This document shows positions 22,324 through 33,840 of a stretch of DNA of 64,000 nucleotides, one piece after another. Every line of letters begins with the position of its first letter. Within the stretch, counting starts at the first letter, position 1. This DNA comes from Pohlia nutans (Eukaryota > Streptophyta > Bryopsida > Bryales > Mniaceae). Made by a program: the position numbers and the translations under genes. The stretch lies in contig CM040089.1 of the NCBI GenBank assembly GCA_022496805.1, forward strand, positions 41,276,372 through 41,340,371, in the 5' to 3' direction. The notes under the pieces were generated by a model. The model ran no database searches. It worked only from the letters and a program-made list of their open reading frames with translations, and had not been told where the DNA came from.

Positions 22324-24179
22324 GACAACAGATTACAAACATCGCACTTCATGGCCAAATTTTCAATTTTTAGAAACAATCCTCTCTCATTGTCATTTAC
22401 GATTTAAAATAAATAAATAAACTGGGTTTGTTTTCAAAAGGTACAGTCATTATCATTTAGTTTGACTCAAACTAATAATGAAAACACAGACTAATTGTGG
22501 AATCAGAAGAAAGTCTGAGTTGGAGAAATTGAGATAACTTGTAAGAATTGTGATAATGTAGGTCTAGTGTGGCCTATACTAAATCAAAAATTAATCCAAA
22601 TTACTATGAATTTACCATGTCAAATATGAATAAAACATTCTAACATGACTATTTTTAGTTGTTTGACCAATAGAATATAATAAAAATAATACTATTATGT
22701 CCGTGGACTAATTTGGATAGTACTTATCGGTATTAGTCCAAAGGTTTGTGAAAAAAAAAATCAAACTAATTGTGGCTCTTAAACTAAAGATGATAATGGG
22801 TGTAGCAGGAGTTGTCATCAACCAATTTCATTTTATTTATTTTTGTTTTTGGTAGAGTGACACACACCCTGCGATGTAGCCATGTATGAAAAAATGGATA
22901 GAATCATTGATATATCGTAGACATGCTAATAACCGTACACTACCAACCATCGTGCATTTCAATACGTATAAAATGAATGGCAAGGTGTTTGGTAGTGTGC
23001 CAAAGGTGCACTCTAAGTGGCGTGTTCACAATACTCCTTAAAAAAATACAAAATAAACTTTAAAAAATTAAGAGGTAAGATTTGGCATAAAAATTGCTAA
23101 AATTAAAATCACTCTTTATTGGCATTCAAAGGAATTTGGGAACAAGAAAACAAAAGCCCAACTATTGTGTAGACCTCATCCAACTAGTATATTGAGAAAA
23201 TGGTTTTTTAACCTTAAATTGATACACATAATGAAAAGATAGCAATTCTATGTGTATACTTTTTATGTGTGTAGATTCTAATGTAGATTTGTTCCTATTT
23301 TGTGCTTGAGTAGACCCCCTACTTCCTATGGCAAAGCTATTTATATCAGTGATATTTTGAGTTAAAAATAGCCCATTTGCTACACTTGAAATACAATGGC
23401 TAATTTTAATTAAGGATTTTTGAAAATATGAATGGAATAATAGCCAAAAACTTAGGAAAATTTTAGTTGAGTAGCCAAATTTTGTCTAGGTATTACCCAA
23501 GTATCATCATGGTAACACCAAGTATCACCCCAAAGTATTGTGAAAACATTGGCTACTAGGGAAAATTGAAAAAAAATTCTTTGATTTACACTACCAAAGA
23601 GCCCTCCCAAAGCCCTTTTAATGGGGTGCACCTTTGTCATCCAATGTCCAAATCAAAAAAAATTGGGGTTTGTTATATTTAGTTTTCAAATGTGATTCTA
23701 AAAATCTTAATTCCATTTTTAGCAAACGATAATTTTAATGTGGTGTGCCTTCCTAGAAGCCCCAATGGAGATGCTCTGAAGCCCCAAAAGCCAAGTCCAA
23801 AGTCCAAAGTCCAAGCCATTTGCAAAGCTTCAATCCACAAATTAACAAATCCATGTATGTTTCTACTATTTTTGGAAGCATGGGCATGTGGATGAGGTAA
23901 CTATTGTAATTATTTATTTCAAGTTCCCTTATGTGGGGTGGGCCCTTCGCTTATCTAGTTGATACTTTATCTCAAGTTCCAAATCTGGCTCTATAGGAAT
24001 GCATGCATGTCGTAAACCAAAAGTGAGTCATTCACAAATTTTACAATATTGTAATCTGGCTCTACATAACGCATCATGATTCCGATTTATTTTTATCAAG
24101 AAAGGCCAAGAACATAGTGTCAATTTTTATTGTGTTTTTATGAAAACAATTCTACGGCCTCTCAATGAGAATTTGTCGC
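22324..24179. other. Intergenic DNA, no gene recognised
   Basis: AT-rich sequence without TIRs or coding signatures that I can support. Confidence 0.45.
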
Positions 24180-24346
24180 CTTCACATCTTCATGGTCAAA
24201 AAGTGCTGCCATGTAGGCATTTTGGTCAAAGACTTTGGCCTTTGGCCTCTAGTGTGAAGGTTGAGAAGCCAAATTCTTGGTTTCTTACAATCTGATTGGT
24301 GGAATTTGACGGCCTATCGACCTTCGGCCATAGTGTGAACCGGCCT
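24180..24346 (-). mobile_element. Dispersed repeat family D, copy 1 (partial)
   Basis: Contains CCATAGTGTGAACCGGCC, the inverse of the GGTTCACACTATGGCC start of the copy at 45490, plus GTCAAAAAGTGCTGCCATGTAGGC, shared inverted with copies at 45490-45700 and 56837-57935. No clean target duplication was seen. Confidence 0.55.
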
Positions 24347-24350
24347 TTAA

Positions 24351-25159
24351 CCCTTAAAGGTCCAAAGAGCCCTTTTTGACTAGTATTATACACCAATATT
24401 TCATTGTATTTGGCACGGTTCCACACCTCCTATGGGTTTAAGATCAAAAGTGAAGTTAAAATTCACATCGACTTGATTTTAATGAGCTATTGGCGTCTCA
24501 ATTTGGAACTTTCTATTTACAACAAATGTCAAATATACGCCAACGTATCTACTATCCCCATCAGTCCTTTAACCCCTAAACGTACCAGGGTGTCCCTGGA
24601 ATTGACAATTTGAGAAAAAGCATCATAAACTACTATTTAGAATAATATTTTGTAATTGATATACAAATGAAAGTTCTAGATTTTGAATTTTAGATTCCAT
24701 CCGTACGGTTTGATTCACTAATACTATCACCAATATTTAATTATAAAATTTGAAAGTTAAAATAAAAAATTCCTTCTAAATTCGATTACAAACAAAATTT
24801 TAATATTTTTTGAGTAAAATTTGTTGGAATGAATTTGAAATGAGATACTCTTAAACGTGGTGATTCTTTGAAATTTTTGTGTTTCTTAAATCTATGACTT
24901 CATTTTTGCAAGGCCACTTTTGAACTACAGTCAGTGCAATTTTGGCTTGGTCAACGACTTGACATACTTCTACATTTGTAATTTTAGAAAAATATGTAAT
25001 CTAGTATGACTCAATCCAACTGTTAGATAGGACAACAACTTGGTGAAGAATCTCCAAAAAAATGGATGACTTTCATTCAAGCATCGATGAGAACGTGAGA
25101 AGGGTTTGAATCTGTTAGTCGTCCACTTTCTGGACGCTCTGACATTTAGGGGTGAAGGG
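24351..25159 (+). mobile_element. TTAA-flanked MITE, family B copy 2, split by C1
   Basis: The left part is 24351-24572. After the C1 insertion only GGG (25157-25159) remains, followed by TTAA at 25160-25163, which pairs with TTAA at 24347-24350. Joining across C1 restores the family-B right TIR (CCTTTAAGGG). Confidence 0.8.
24573..25152 (+). mobile_element. TTAA-flanked element, family C copy 1, nested in B2
   Basis: CCCCTAAACGT at the left and a CATTTAGGGG end at the right, 580 bp. It is flanked by TTAA (24569-24572) and TGAA (25153-25156), a one-base decayed TTAA. It is homologous through the middle to C2 (53948-54517): AATTCGATTACAAA, CTTAAACGTGGTGATTCTTTG, TTTTGCAAGGCCAC. Confidence 0.82.
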
Positions 25160-25234
25160 TTAATTCTGCTTAGAAACGCGTATACTCTTCCAAGGTGGAC
25201 ATTAACAAACACAATTAATATTATCACAAACTTG

Positions 25235-25343
25235 TTTTGTTCCAAATGGTTCTTTGTCCGGTGGGCACTAGATCATTAACATTACGCACAGACACTTTAT
25301 TCATGCCGGCCTTGAAAGAGGCCGGAGTTTCTATCTATCTATC
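25235..25343 (+). mobile_element. LINE-like 3' tail L2 with 13-bp target-site duplication
   Basis: Flanked by TATCACAAACTTG at 25222-25234 and 25344-25356. The core equals L1 (6363-6480), including the GCCGGCCTTGAAAGAGGCCGG hairpin and the (TCTA)n tail. Confidence 0.82.
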
Positions 25344-25784
25344 TATCACAAACTTGACTACGGATGACATTCACTATGACAGTGAACAAGTACTTCACAT
25401 CACAGCTATTAAGTAGCACTACTGTAAATACATTATGCATCAACACATTAAGGTACAATACTAATTTCTGGAGAAAATTTCACTTACAATCAGATGTGTG
25501 CAGTGAGGTCTGATTTTCTGGTCGGAAAATTTGAGGTTGAACACACGTTAAATCTAAGCACAATATTTGAATACCATATGCAAAGTTTGAGTACTACGGT
25601 ACACACATTATTTACAAGAGTTCGAAATTCAACTTTCTAAATCCGTGCCCTAATTTGAATGTCCTAAAGTAATTACGATGTATAAACCCTAAACCCTAAT
25701 TCCTAAAACCGCTGCAATATTCATCGTCAAGTGTTGCAAAACTGAGGTCTTCTTGAGGTGATGAATTTCGAGTACCGTTGCTAT

Positions 25785-28700
25785 TCAGTAGAGAGAGGCT
25801 GGGCTCCTGGGCTTGGCATTCAAGCACAAGCGCTTGTCTTTGTACATAATGAAGGAAACAGCCTCTTGCATGTCCAAACCCTCGGCACTCTGACCCTCGG
25901 GGAGGGACCAGTCAAAGCTGTGAAGCAAATTGGCCAACATCAAAGACACCAAGGCGTGCGCAAGGCGAGCTCCGGGACACATCCGTCGACCTACTCCGAA
26001 TGGAATCAGCTGGAAGTCATCGTGACCTGTCAAAGGGTTCACCTCGGGATGCTCCATAAACCTGCGTTGACACACAATCACACATTCATAACCATTTGTT
26101 TTGCATGCAGAAGAATATGAGGGTTTAGCCATAAACGTGTTTCTTGTATGAAGTTGGAAGTACAGGAATGATAGGAATGCAGGTATTACCTGCTCGGCTT
26201 GAACTCATCAGGATTCTCGTAGACGGAGGGGTCGCGTTGGATGGCGAACAGGTTGACGATGAGGAGTGTCTGGGCGGGAAACTGGTAGCCAGAGACGACA
26301 CAAGGCTCATGGGATTCACGGGGGATGGCCAGAGGCGCGGCAGGATGCAAACGCAAGGTCTCCTTGACGATGGCTTGCAACAATGGAAGCTTGGGGATGT
26401 CGACTTCCTGTACCAGCCGGTCCTCGCCGATCACCGCCACGAGCTCGGCTTGCGCTTGTTGCATGATGTCTGGATGTGTTATGAGCTCCGCCATCGCCCA
26501 TTCCGCTGTGGTTGCGCTTGTGTCTGTTCCCGCATTCAAAAAGCTCTACCGTGTCCACAAACAATTGTGACCTTGTTCAGCTGCAACAGTTGCAAGTGGC
26601 TCTTCCTTCAAAAACTAGGACGGGTCTAGATTTTACTTTTGTTCAGCTCCCCAAAATGTTTGCCATTTTCATGAAAATTTGTCAATTTAACAAAAAAAAC
26701 TCCAAAAGAACTGAGAAAGGCTAGTTTGTACCACTGTGGCATCTTTCTACAATGGAACCTTGGACAGTGGTTCATTCTAAATACCCATTTGAGGTTCACT
26801 ACTTCTCATAATGACTCAGATTCATCCAGTTCTCAGAGACAAACCCTACAAAGGGGGGCGAGTAGAGTTTGTGATAACATAACATTCAGTAGCATTCACT
26901 GTCTCTGCCTTGGCTATAAGGTGATGAGCAAAGTGCATGAAGGAAAGGCAGTGGGCATGAAGGCTACTGAATGTTATGAAGGCTGGAAGTTTGTGTAAGG
27001 TATACCCTTTAGGGTCTAATAAAAAACATGCACAAAAGGGATCGATCTCATTGAGCTTTGGTTTTTACAAAGACACCTTGCATAACGAAGTAAAAAAGGA
27101 AATAAATTATTGTTCCTGACATTTATTAAAAAAACCTACAGTAGGGTGCTCTACACCTCAGATAAGACTTCGTTGCCTTCCGTACCCTACTAGGTCTGCA
27201 CGGTTAGATCCTCTATACTACACTCAAACCACTATCATTGACTGTAATAAATGTAGCACACAATATATCCATTGACTGTAACCTGAAACAACAATTAATC
27301 AATCAATCAAGCAAGCAAGCAAGAAATGGGTGGCAGGGGAAGGTTACCAGAAGTAGGGACATGATGTCGCCATCGCTGAGGGGTTTCCCTCCATCGTCCA
27401 GCGGCGCTTTCAACAACACGTCCACAAAGTCTGGCACGTAATTCTCATCCTTGACGCGTTGCCTGTGCTTCTCCACTTCGATGACTTTGTGCACGATTTC
27501 TCGTCCTCGTCTCTGCAGCCCCACAAGGTACGAATGCCAGCCTTGCCATCTGGGGATGAAGCTCAAGGACGGCACGTAGTCGCTGATAATCATGGCGCCA
27601 TTGGCATCAACGGAGCGGCGCAACACATCATCGTAGCGCCGTTTCTCCTCATTCATGTCACGAATATCAAAAAACCTGCACAGCCAAAAAAAACCACATT
27701 CAAACTCTAAACCAGTCCTCATCTGGGTAGAGCGTATGTTGCAAACATGATGCAGATTACTAACTTCTGTCACTACAACATTGGTTTCAGCACCTGTTGT
27801 TGGTGAGCATCATGGTCATGTTGTTGGACGTGACTCCGGTGAACCAGTTTTTGAGGTCGACGGGGCCCGCGCCGTGGCGAGTTTGCTCCACAAGATGCTT
27901 CATCATGTTTTGGACTTCGCCCTGACGGATGCCCTGGTGAGACGCGTGAATGGCAGGCGAGAAGAGCTGCGTGTTGGAGAGGCGACGAAGCTGGCGCCAG
28001 TAATGCCCGTATGGAGCCATAGGCAGGCTTCGGTACGTGCCGTTTGTGAGGATGTCTAGCACGAGCTTCCTGGGTCGTGACGAGAACGTCGCATCGTGCA
28101 CTCGGAACATCTCTTTGGCTGCTGCCGCTGTGGACACCACCAGACATGGCTTCTCCCCTGCAGGCACAGCATGCAACCCCAAGTCATGTATGTTATATAA
28201 ACACACACAAGTTATGTATGCCAATGCTATGCACGTCACTCTTTCATCAGCTATGTAGTCCATAAACCTCTCACAACAACACGAAAACTATTCAACAAAC
28301 AACCCTAAATAACAATGGTAGAACTGCCTTTGCAATCAAGATCCAAACTCCAACCTACTGCCAACCACCCTGTTGAAACAAACATGATTGATTGATATTT
28401 CAAGTTGCTGTTTCAATGGTTGATATAGTTGTGGCAACAACACAAGCCATACTTCTTGTTGCAAAAATATTGCCCGTACTAACAACCCTACTTCCAAGAT
28501 TTTAAACTACTAGAAAGTTGGCGATTTCTAACAGCAAAACAGTGGTACTACGTGCAGAGGAATTTGCTCCTTGAAAAGGGGAGTTACTGACTTAGTTGTG
28601 ACACTGATACAACAAACGAGAGAAGCGATTTCTAGTAGTACTGCATGCAAGGGAGGTTTTGTTACTTGAAAAAGGGGACTTACAGCAAGTTTAGTTGGTG

Positions 28701-29347
28701 GAAATGACACGCGATTTCTTATAGAAAAAAGAGTAGTACTACATACCGGGGGGATTCACTACTTGAAAAAGAAGGTTACCGCAAGTGATTGTGACAATGC
28801 CGAAAAAAAAACAAGAAAAAGCGATTTCGAAAACATAGCACTAGAGTAGTAAGTACTGAATGCATACAGGGAGTTTGCTACTTGAAGTTCCTGCAATCAA
28901 ATTGGGTTTGCAATGACACAAAATGAAAGCAAGAAACGGTAGACAAGAAAAGCGATTTCGAATAGCAAAAGAGTATTACTACATACATACATGCAGGAGA
29001 TTGCTCGCTACTTGAAAAGGCCGGAGATCCAACGCGAGCTGATTTCTAAAAGCAAAAAGATCGAGCTAGCAGTGAGATAGAGTGATCATACCCAGTTGGA
29101 TGTACATGAGACCTCCATATCTGGCAGCCAGCTTCTGCAAGTTGCGGTGCGCAAGGCCAGTCAAAACAAACACATGACCCAGAATGGGCCATGGCCAAGG
29201 ACCCGGAGGCAAGTGCTGTCGCCGCTGATACACCCTCACAACATGGATCACCGAAAACGTCACAAAAACTGCTACAATCGTCTCTGCCACGGATTTCCTC
29301 GACCCCCAACCGATCTGTTCAAGCCACATTGTGTCCACCACGCTCAT
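25785..29347 (-). CDS. Cytochrome P450, clan 71 (A-type) monooxygenase, 5 exons
   Basis: Exons on the minus strand: 29347-29092, 28157-27794, 27675-27348, 26545-26190, 26061-25785 (526 aa), all GT-AG and in frame. An N-terminal membrane anchor (about 22-40) and the proline hinge LPPGPWPWP (46-54) indicate an ER-bound microsomal enzyme. Known P450 motifs: I-helix AGTDTS at 321-326 (oxygen activation), KETLR with E378 and R381, the PSRF element at about 433-436, and the heme loop [11 protein letters not shown] with ligand Cys463. It would use NADPH-P450 reductase to hydroxylate a small molecule. The C-terminal AKPR-x-x-A-x-LY and the hinge resemble CYP703 and CYP75 types, but I cannot fix the family or substrate. 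Four introns are many for an A-type P450. The ATG at 29347 is chosen because a TATA box lies about 65 bp upstream. The exon 4 acceptor (GGTAG before AGC TTT TTG) is the least certain junction. Confidence 0.9.
26874..26977. mobile_element. Small TIR element family H, copy 2, in P450 intron 3
   Basis: ATAACATTCAGTAGC at the left and GCTACTGAATGTTAT at the right are perfect inverted repeats about 105 bp apart. The internal part matches 22174-22323. Confidence 0.75.
28515..29060 (-). repeat. Diverged tandem repeat filling P450 intron 1
   Basis: The phrase GCGATTTCTA-TAGCAAAAGAGTA followed by CTACAT-CA-GGAG and TTGCTACTTGAAAA recurs about six times (starts near 28520, 28624, 28711, 28820, 28951, 29038) with a spacing of roughly 90-130 bp. 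It makes up most of the 934-bp intron. Confidence 0.78.
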
Positions 29348-29409
29348 GGTGAATCGATCCAAGGCCTTGGAAGCTCCTTCCTTTGCTAAGGCAGAGAAAG
29401 CTGTGAGAA

Positions 29410-29418
29410 TATTTATAG
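29410..29418 (-). promoter_or_regulatory. TATA box of the P450 gene
   Basis: CTATAAATA on the minus strand, 63-71 bp upstream of the ATG at 29347. A start about 30 bp downstream would leave a short leader of some 30-35 nt. Confidence 0.65.
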
Positions 29419-29419
29419 T

Positions 29420-30326
29420 CCGACGTCGACAGTAGTTTCGTGATGGGAATCTTCTCTATCAATTCTTACTTGACAGACCTGTTCAAGATTATATTTATTT
29501 AAGTAAGTTCATTTTATTATTCTTTAATGGAAGGAGCGGCTTCAAAAGAAGAGAATGAAGATTGTGGGTGAGGCTTTTGAGGGAAAAGCGTCAATTCCTG
29601 CAATAGCAGTGTTATTCTTGTGTTGCACGGTTTCTCAGTGAAAGTCTGGGTATGAGACGGTGAAATGTCTGCGTATGAGACGTAACTTAGTGTACCTCAA
29701 ATGGATATTGAGAATGAATCATTGTCATTCTAGAAAGATGTTGTACCAATCCATTCGTCGATTCTTCCAAAAGAAATGAATGACAGCTCATTCTAGAACA
29801 AACTTTTTTTCTTTTGTGCACATTCCCTTGAAGGTGCTTCATAGGGAGTAGGTATTCACAAGTTCTAGAGAGAGAAACTCTAGCCCGAAGGGCCATCGTG
29901 AATGAAGACTCTGTTGGAGGAAGTGTTACACTGAAATTACCATATATTGTGGGTGGATAATTATTGTGGGTACATTCATCCATTTGGACAATATTTCATC
30001 TGTTTGAACAAATTTTCATTCAATTTGGATGAATTTCTATCACAATATTTTGAAAAATAATTATTAGTGTGGTCGTTCATAAATACTGTGGGCCACAGTA
30101 TATGGTGATTTCAATGTACCAACTTGGCCATGAGGACCAAGTTCGCGTATGCTATCCTTGATGCCCTCTTTCGAGGGTAGACGAGTAGGTATGAAATCAC
30201 ACATATTACTTATCATTCATAATTGGGGAAAATGTGTTTATATTTGCTTCATGACATTGATGTCATGGATGGGGAGAGTGTGATGAGGGAGAATTTATAT
30301 TAATTCATATCCTCGGGGGAGAGATG
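29420..30326. other. Intergenic DNA, possibly the 3' internal part of an LTR element
   Basis: No gene recognised. The stretch up to 30326 may be the degraded end of the retrotransposon whose LTR follows, because it ends in a purine-rich tract (CGGGGGAGAGA). Confidence 0.4.
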
Positions 30327-30656
30327 TGTTGGAAGAAAGTGCCACGTAGGCAACATAGCCTTCGCATTGGGCGTTTATTATTAAATAAATAAACAAAAAT
30401 ACAAGTCTTATAGGGTACGCTACTACCATTTAAAATGCATGGTATATATAAACTCTAAGACCATAATAAGAACTATAGATGATAGACTCCAACCAAAAAG
30501 AGCCTCTCATCACCCCGAGTGCAATCTTCTAGGAGAGAGACGACTATCAATTCAGTCAAGAGCTTTACTTCTAGTTTTAGTTCTATCTAGTACTATTGAT
30601 TCCCTAAAGTAATAGTCGAGGTTCATTGCATGAAAAGTTGTCTACATGATAACGTT
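30327..30656 (+). mobile_element. Copia-like LTR with polypurine tract and TATA box
   Basis: TGTTGGAAGAAAGTGCC directly after GGGGGAGAGATG is the usual plant Copia 3'-LTR junction. Inside is a promoter-like GGTATATATAAAC at about 30440-30452. The candidate end is ...GTCTACA at 30656. No second LTR was found, so it may be a solo or 3' LTR. The right boundary is uncertain. Confidence 0.55.
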
Positions 30657-30688
30657 AAGGCCCAAAAGACTGCAGTTCAACAAGGAAA

Positions 30689-32770
30689 CAATTGTTGGAT
30701 ATAATTATGGATAATGTTCAACTGGGCCCTAGTAACTCATGGCCCTCAGACCCCCTTTTCTTTATTGGTGGCACACCATTGTGGGAGGAAGAATTTAGTA
30801 GTGGAGATCGAACGATGTGCTTTCTTCATTCATTGTAATGGAAATTTTAACCATAATTGTGCTAATTTCGGAATGATATTTAATTGGAATGAGGCCAAGA
30901 TTATAGGTGAATGGCATTTGAGACAACTTATTGCCGGTTGTCAATTTTGAATGTGACAAGATATTTTTTGAATGTGACAAGTAACAACGTGGTTTCAATT
31001 TGAAGTTATTGAGTTACATTTAAGAACTCAAGTCTTGATGTCATTACAAAGAAACCAATTTTTGTATAAGTTCAATGTATGTGCCACTGTACTTGAGAGA
31101 CCATTTTTTGCTTTGTCATTGAAACATGGGCAATAATATTTTAAAAGAACAACATGGACAATCATGATGTTAAGAACAACTACACGTATTTAATCAGAAA
31201 ACATTTTTTTTTTTTACCAAATCATAGTACCGCCTATCCTATACCCTTATTTATTTTGTAATGTTGTTGAGTTGTTAGTTTAGGCTTGTTTCTCATTGAC
31301 TACTGTCAATTATGTTTTTTCTTTTCTTTTCTTCTATTTGGTACAATTACAATGATTATTTTGGTTCTAAGATGCTATAATTCCATATCCAAGAATATTG
31401 TCTCGCTTGTTGGATCAAAATAAATGCAATTTAACAATCTTGTGATTCTCTTAATTTCAAAAACTAAGAAAAACTCTAGAGCTTAAATTGGTTTGATAAG
31501 AGGACCCCATTACTTTGATTGGACATACCGCTTGTTTTTTTTGTTTCTTTTTCTTTTTCTTTTTCTTTTTCAAGATTGACATAATTAGAAAATATGTCAA
31601 TTTTAAATTTTAATCACAATGACCATTGGATGGAGTGTTGAATGCATGTGAATGTCTTACTTTCTTTCAAAATAATAGTTCATTGGTATACGTTGTTATA
31701 GCATTTAAACACACAATTCGCTATTTACGCACTTGGCCATATAATCATGCACTTGGTCCCCAAACGCATAAATTTTTTTGTCTATTTTTTTTTAAAAAAC
31801 CGACGATTATTGTCTTTCTTCAATCCCTTACATTGTAAACAAACAATTATTTTAATTAATTTTTATTCTAATCTTTATCTTTTTTTTTTATCTTTTTTTT
31901 ATCTTTTTTTTTTTTATCTTAATTTCTTTCTTGTCTTCCTCTTGTCTTTCTTCTTGTCTTCCATTTTGACTTTTTTTTCTTCTACTTTTTCTTCAGTTGT
32001 GGCTGCTGAACCCTAAACAATGGGAGCAAAGCAAATTATTTATTATTTATTATTTTATATTTTATATTTTGTATATTTTTTTGTACTTTATTTGGCCGTG
32101 GGGTGCTGCTGAACCCTAAAAAAAAACTTAATTTGGCCATGGCGTGCTACTGAAACCTACACTGCGGCCGCTCAAAAAAAAAAAAAAGGTTTTATTTATT
32201 TTTTTTGAATTTTTTCTATTTTTAGCCGCTGGGTGCGCGGCCGCGCACCCAAAGACCCTCCCATCTCTCTTCTCCCTCTTCATCTCCTTCCTCTCTCCTC
32301 ATATATATAGGGGAGAGGAGAGAAGAGAGGGAGAGGGCGGCCGCCATTTAGGGTTCAACAACCATAGCCAAATAAAGCAGAACCAAAAGAAAAAAAAAAA
32401 AAACTTTTTTTTTTTTTTTTTTTTGCTTTGCTCCCATTGTTTAGGGTTCAACAGCCACAGCTGAAGAAAAAGTAAAAGAAAAAAAAAAGACAAGAAGGAA
32501 GACAAAGAAAGACAAGAAGAAAGACAAGAGGAAGACAAGAAAGAAGAAAAGAAAGAAATTAAGATAAAAAGAAAAGATAAAAAAAGATAAAAGAAAAGAT
32601 AAAGATAAGAATAAAAAATGATTAAAAGAATTATTTGTTTTTTATGTAAGTGATTGTAAAATGACAACATTGATGTTTTTTAAAGAACTTTTTAACCAAT
32701 TTTTTAAAAGTTAAATATGCTTATGAAATGAGCGCACTTGGCCAAGTGCATAAATAGCGAATTGCGTGTT
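30689..32770. repeat. 2-kb duplicated unit, copy 1
   Basis: Nearly identical to 41431-43457, starting at CAATTGTTGGATATAATT and ending at GCGAATTGCGTGTTTT, where the flanks diverge. The first 1 kb contains an identical 78-codon frame (30714-30950) with no recognised family. The second half is the foldback at 31708-32770. It is probably one transposing unit or a recent segmental copy. Confidence 0.8.
31708..32770. mobile_element. Foldback element: nested long inverted repeat
   Basis: Outer termini AACACACAATTCGCTATTTA and the inverse (TAAATAGCGAATTGCGTGTT) enclose arms that pair step by step: CTTACATTGTAAAC with its right-hand counterpart, pyrimidine runs (TCTTGTCTTCC) with purine runs (GGAAGACAAGA), TGGCTGCTGAACCCTAAACA with TGTTTAGGGTTCAACAGCCA, GCGGCCGC with GCGGCCGC. 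The centre is CCTCTC...TATATATAGGGGAGAGG near 32305. A transcript would fold into a hairpin of several hundred base pairs. Confidence 0.78.
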
Positions 32771-33064
32771 TTACACTTTGAACTCATTATCATGACACTC
32801 TCAAATATCACATTCCAGTATTTGCTATTGTGTACACATGCAATTGTACATTTTCCCCATGTCAAAGCTCTGAACTTATGTATGCTGGTTAGCAAAGGGG
32901 TGATAGTTATAAAACAGCTAAAAAGCAAATGACTTTCGATAGTGAGTCTTTATCAACAAACTTTTACCACCTAAGCCCTTATCAACAATTTATACTTCTC
33001 CACAAAATATAACAATTCCAACAAGCAGCAGGGGTGTCCCTTTCTGTTGATGGTGGTTAAGATA

Positions 33065-33840
33065 CCATAACTTACATGAGGGTCGGATTCAGATGGCCCA
33101 GCATTGAAATTAAATTTCCACATCAGATTTTGAGTGGTCCATGTCACCCTAAACCAATCACAAGATGACATGTGGCACTATAATAATTTATGATGAAGTT
33201 GACAAGGATGTAGGGCATCTCTCACCTAATGCACAGTGTACTTCATGCACGAAAAAGTACCACCTTTCAACCCCTTGCCATGAACGGAGCCGTACTTGCG
33301 AGTTCTTTACAGACAGACAAATGGCAATCAATATGGGAAGAGGGAAACACATGCCAATCAATTGATATCAAAATCATACTTTCTTCAAGTCTATTCTCCA
33401 GCCTTTCTCAAGGAAAGTACCGTGAGGGTCAGATTCATTCAGACAGCTTGGTGTCAAACTTGAACTTCCACGTCAGATTTTGAGAGGTCCACGTCACCCT
33501 AAACTAATCACAAGATGACATGTAGCATTTAAAAAATAAAATTGATTAATTTCTGTCGAAACTGACCACGATGTAGTGTACCGTCTTTTATGCAAAAACC
33601 AATGAGCACATGTGCTAGAGAATGACATGCATCTTAGAAAACGACACCCACTTCCTCATCTTTATGTCGTGGTCAATTTCAACATAATTTAACCTTTTTT
33701 GGGTCTAAAAGTGTCATGTGTCATCTTGTGATTGGTTTACAGTGACATGAAAATCTCAAAATCTGACATGAAAATTCAATTTCGACAACAGGCTGTCTGA
33801 ATCCGACCCTCACATACGGGACTTTGCTTGTAAGTTAAAT
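33065..33840. repeat. Inverted-repeat (foldback-like) elements, one and a half copies
   Basis: GAGGGTCAGATTCATTCAGAC ... TCAGATTTTGAGAGGTCC ... AATCACAAGATGACATGT at 33425-33525 is mirrored at about 33715-33830 (ACATGACACTTT / TGTCATCTTGTGATTGG ... AATCCGACCCTCAC). A third arm lies at 33088-33178 in direct orientation. It looks like one complete palindromic MITE next to a half copy. Confidence 0.7.

Noticed and set aside
25683..25705. AAACCCTAAACCCTAA, telomere-like
   Set aside because: Only about two units. Too short for an interstitial telomere, and AACCCTAAA is also common in the foldback elements.
26144..26629. 161-codon plus-strand frame across the P450
   Set aside because: Antisense shadow of P450 exon 4, whose GC-rich codons keep the opposite strand open.
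30714..30950. Identical 78-codon frame in both 2-kb units (also 41456-41692)
   Set aside because: Conserved only because the DNA is duplicated. No family motif, and an alternative frame of similar length overlaps it.
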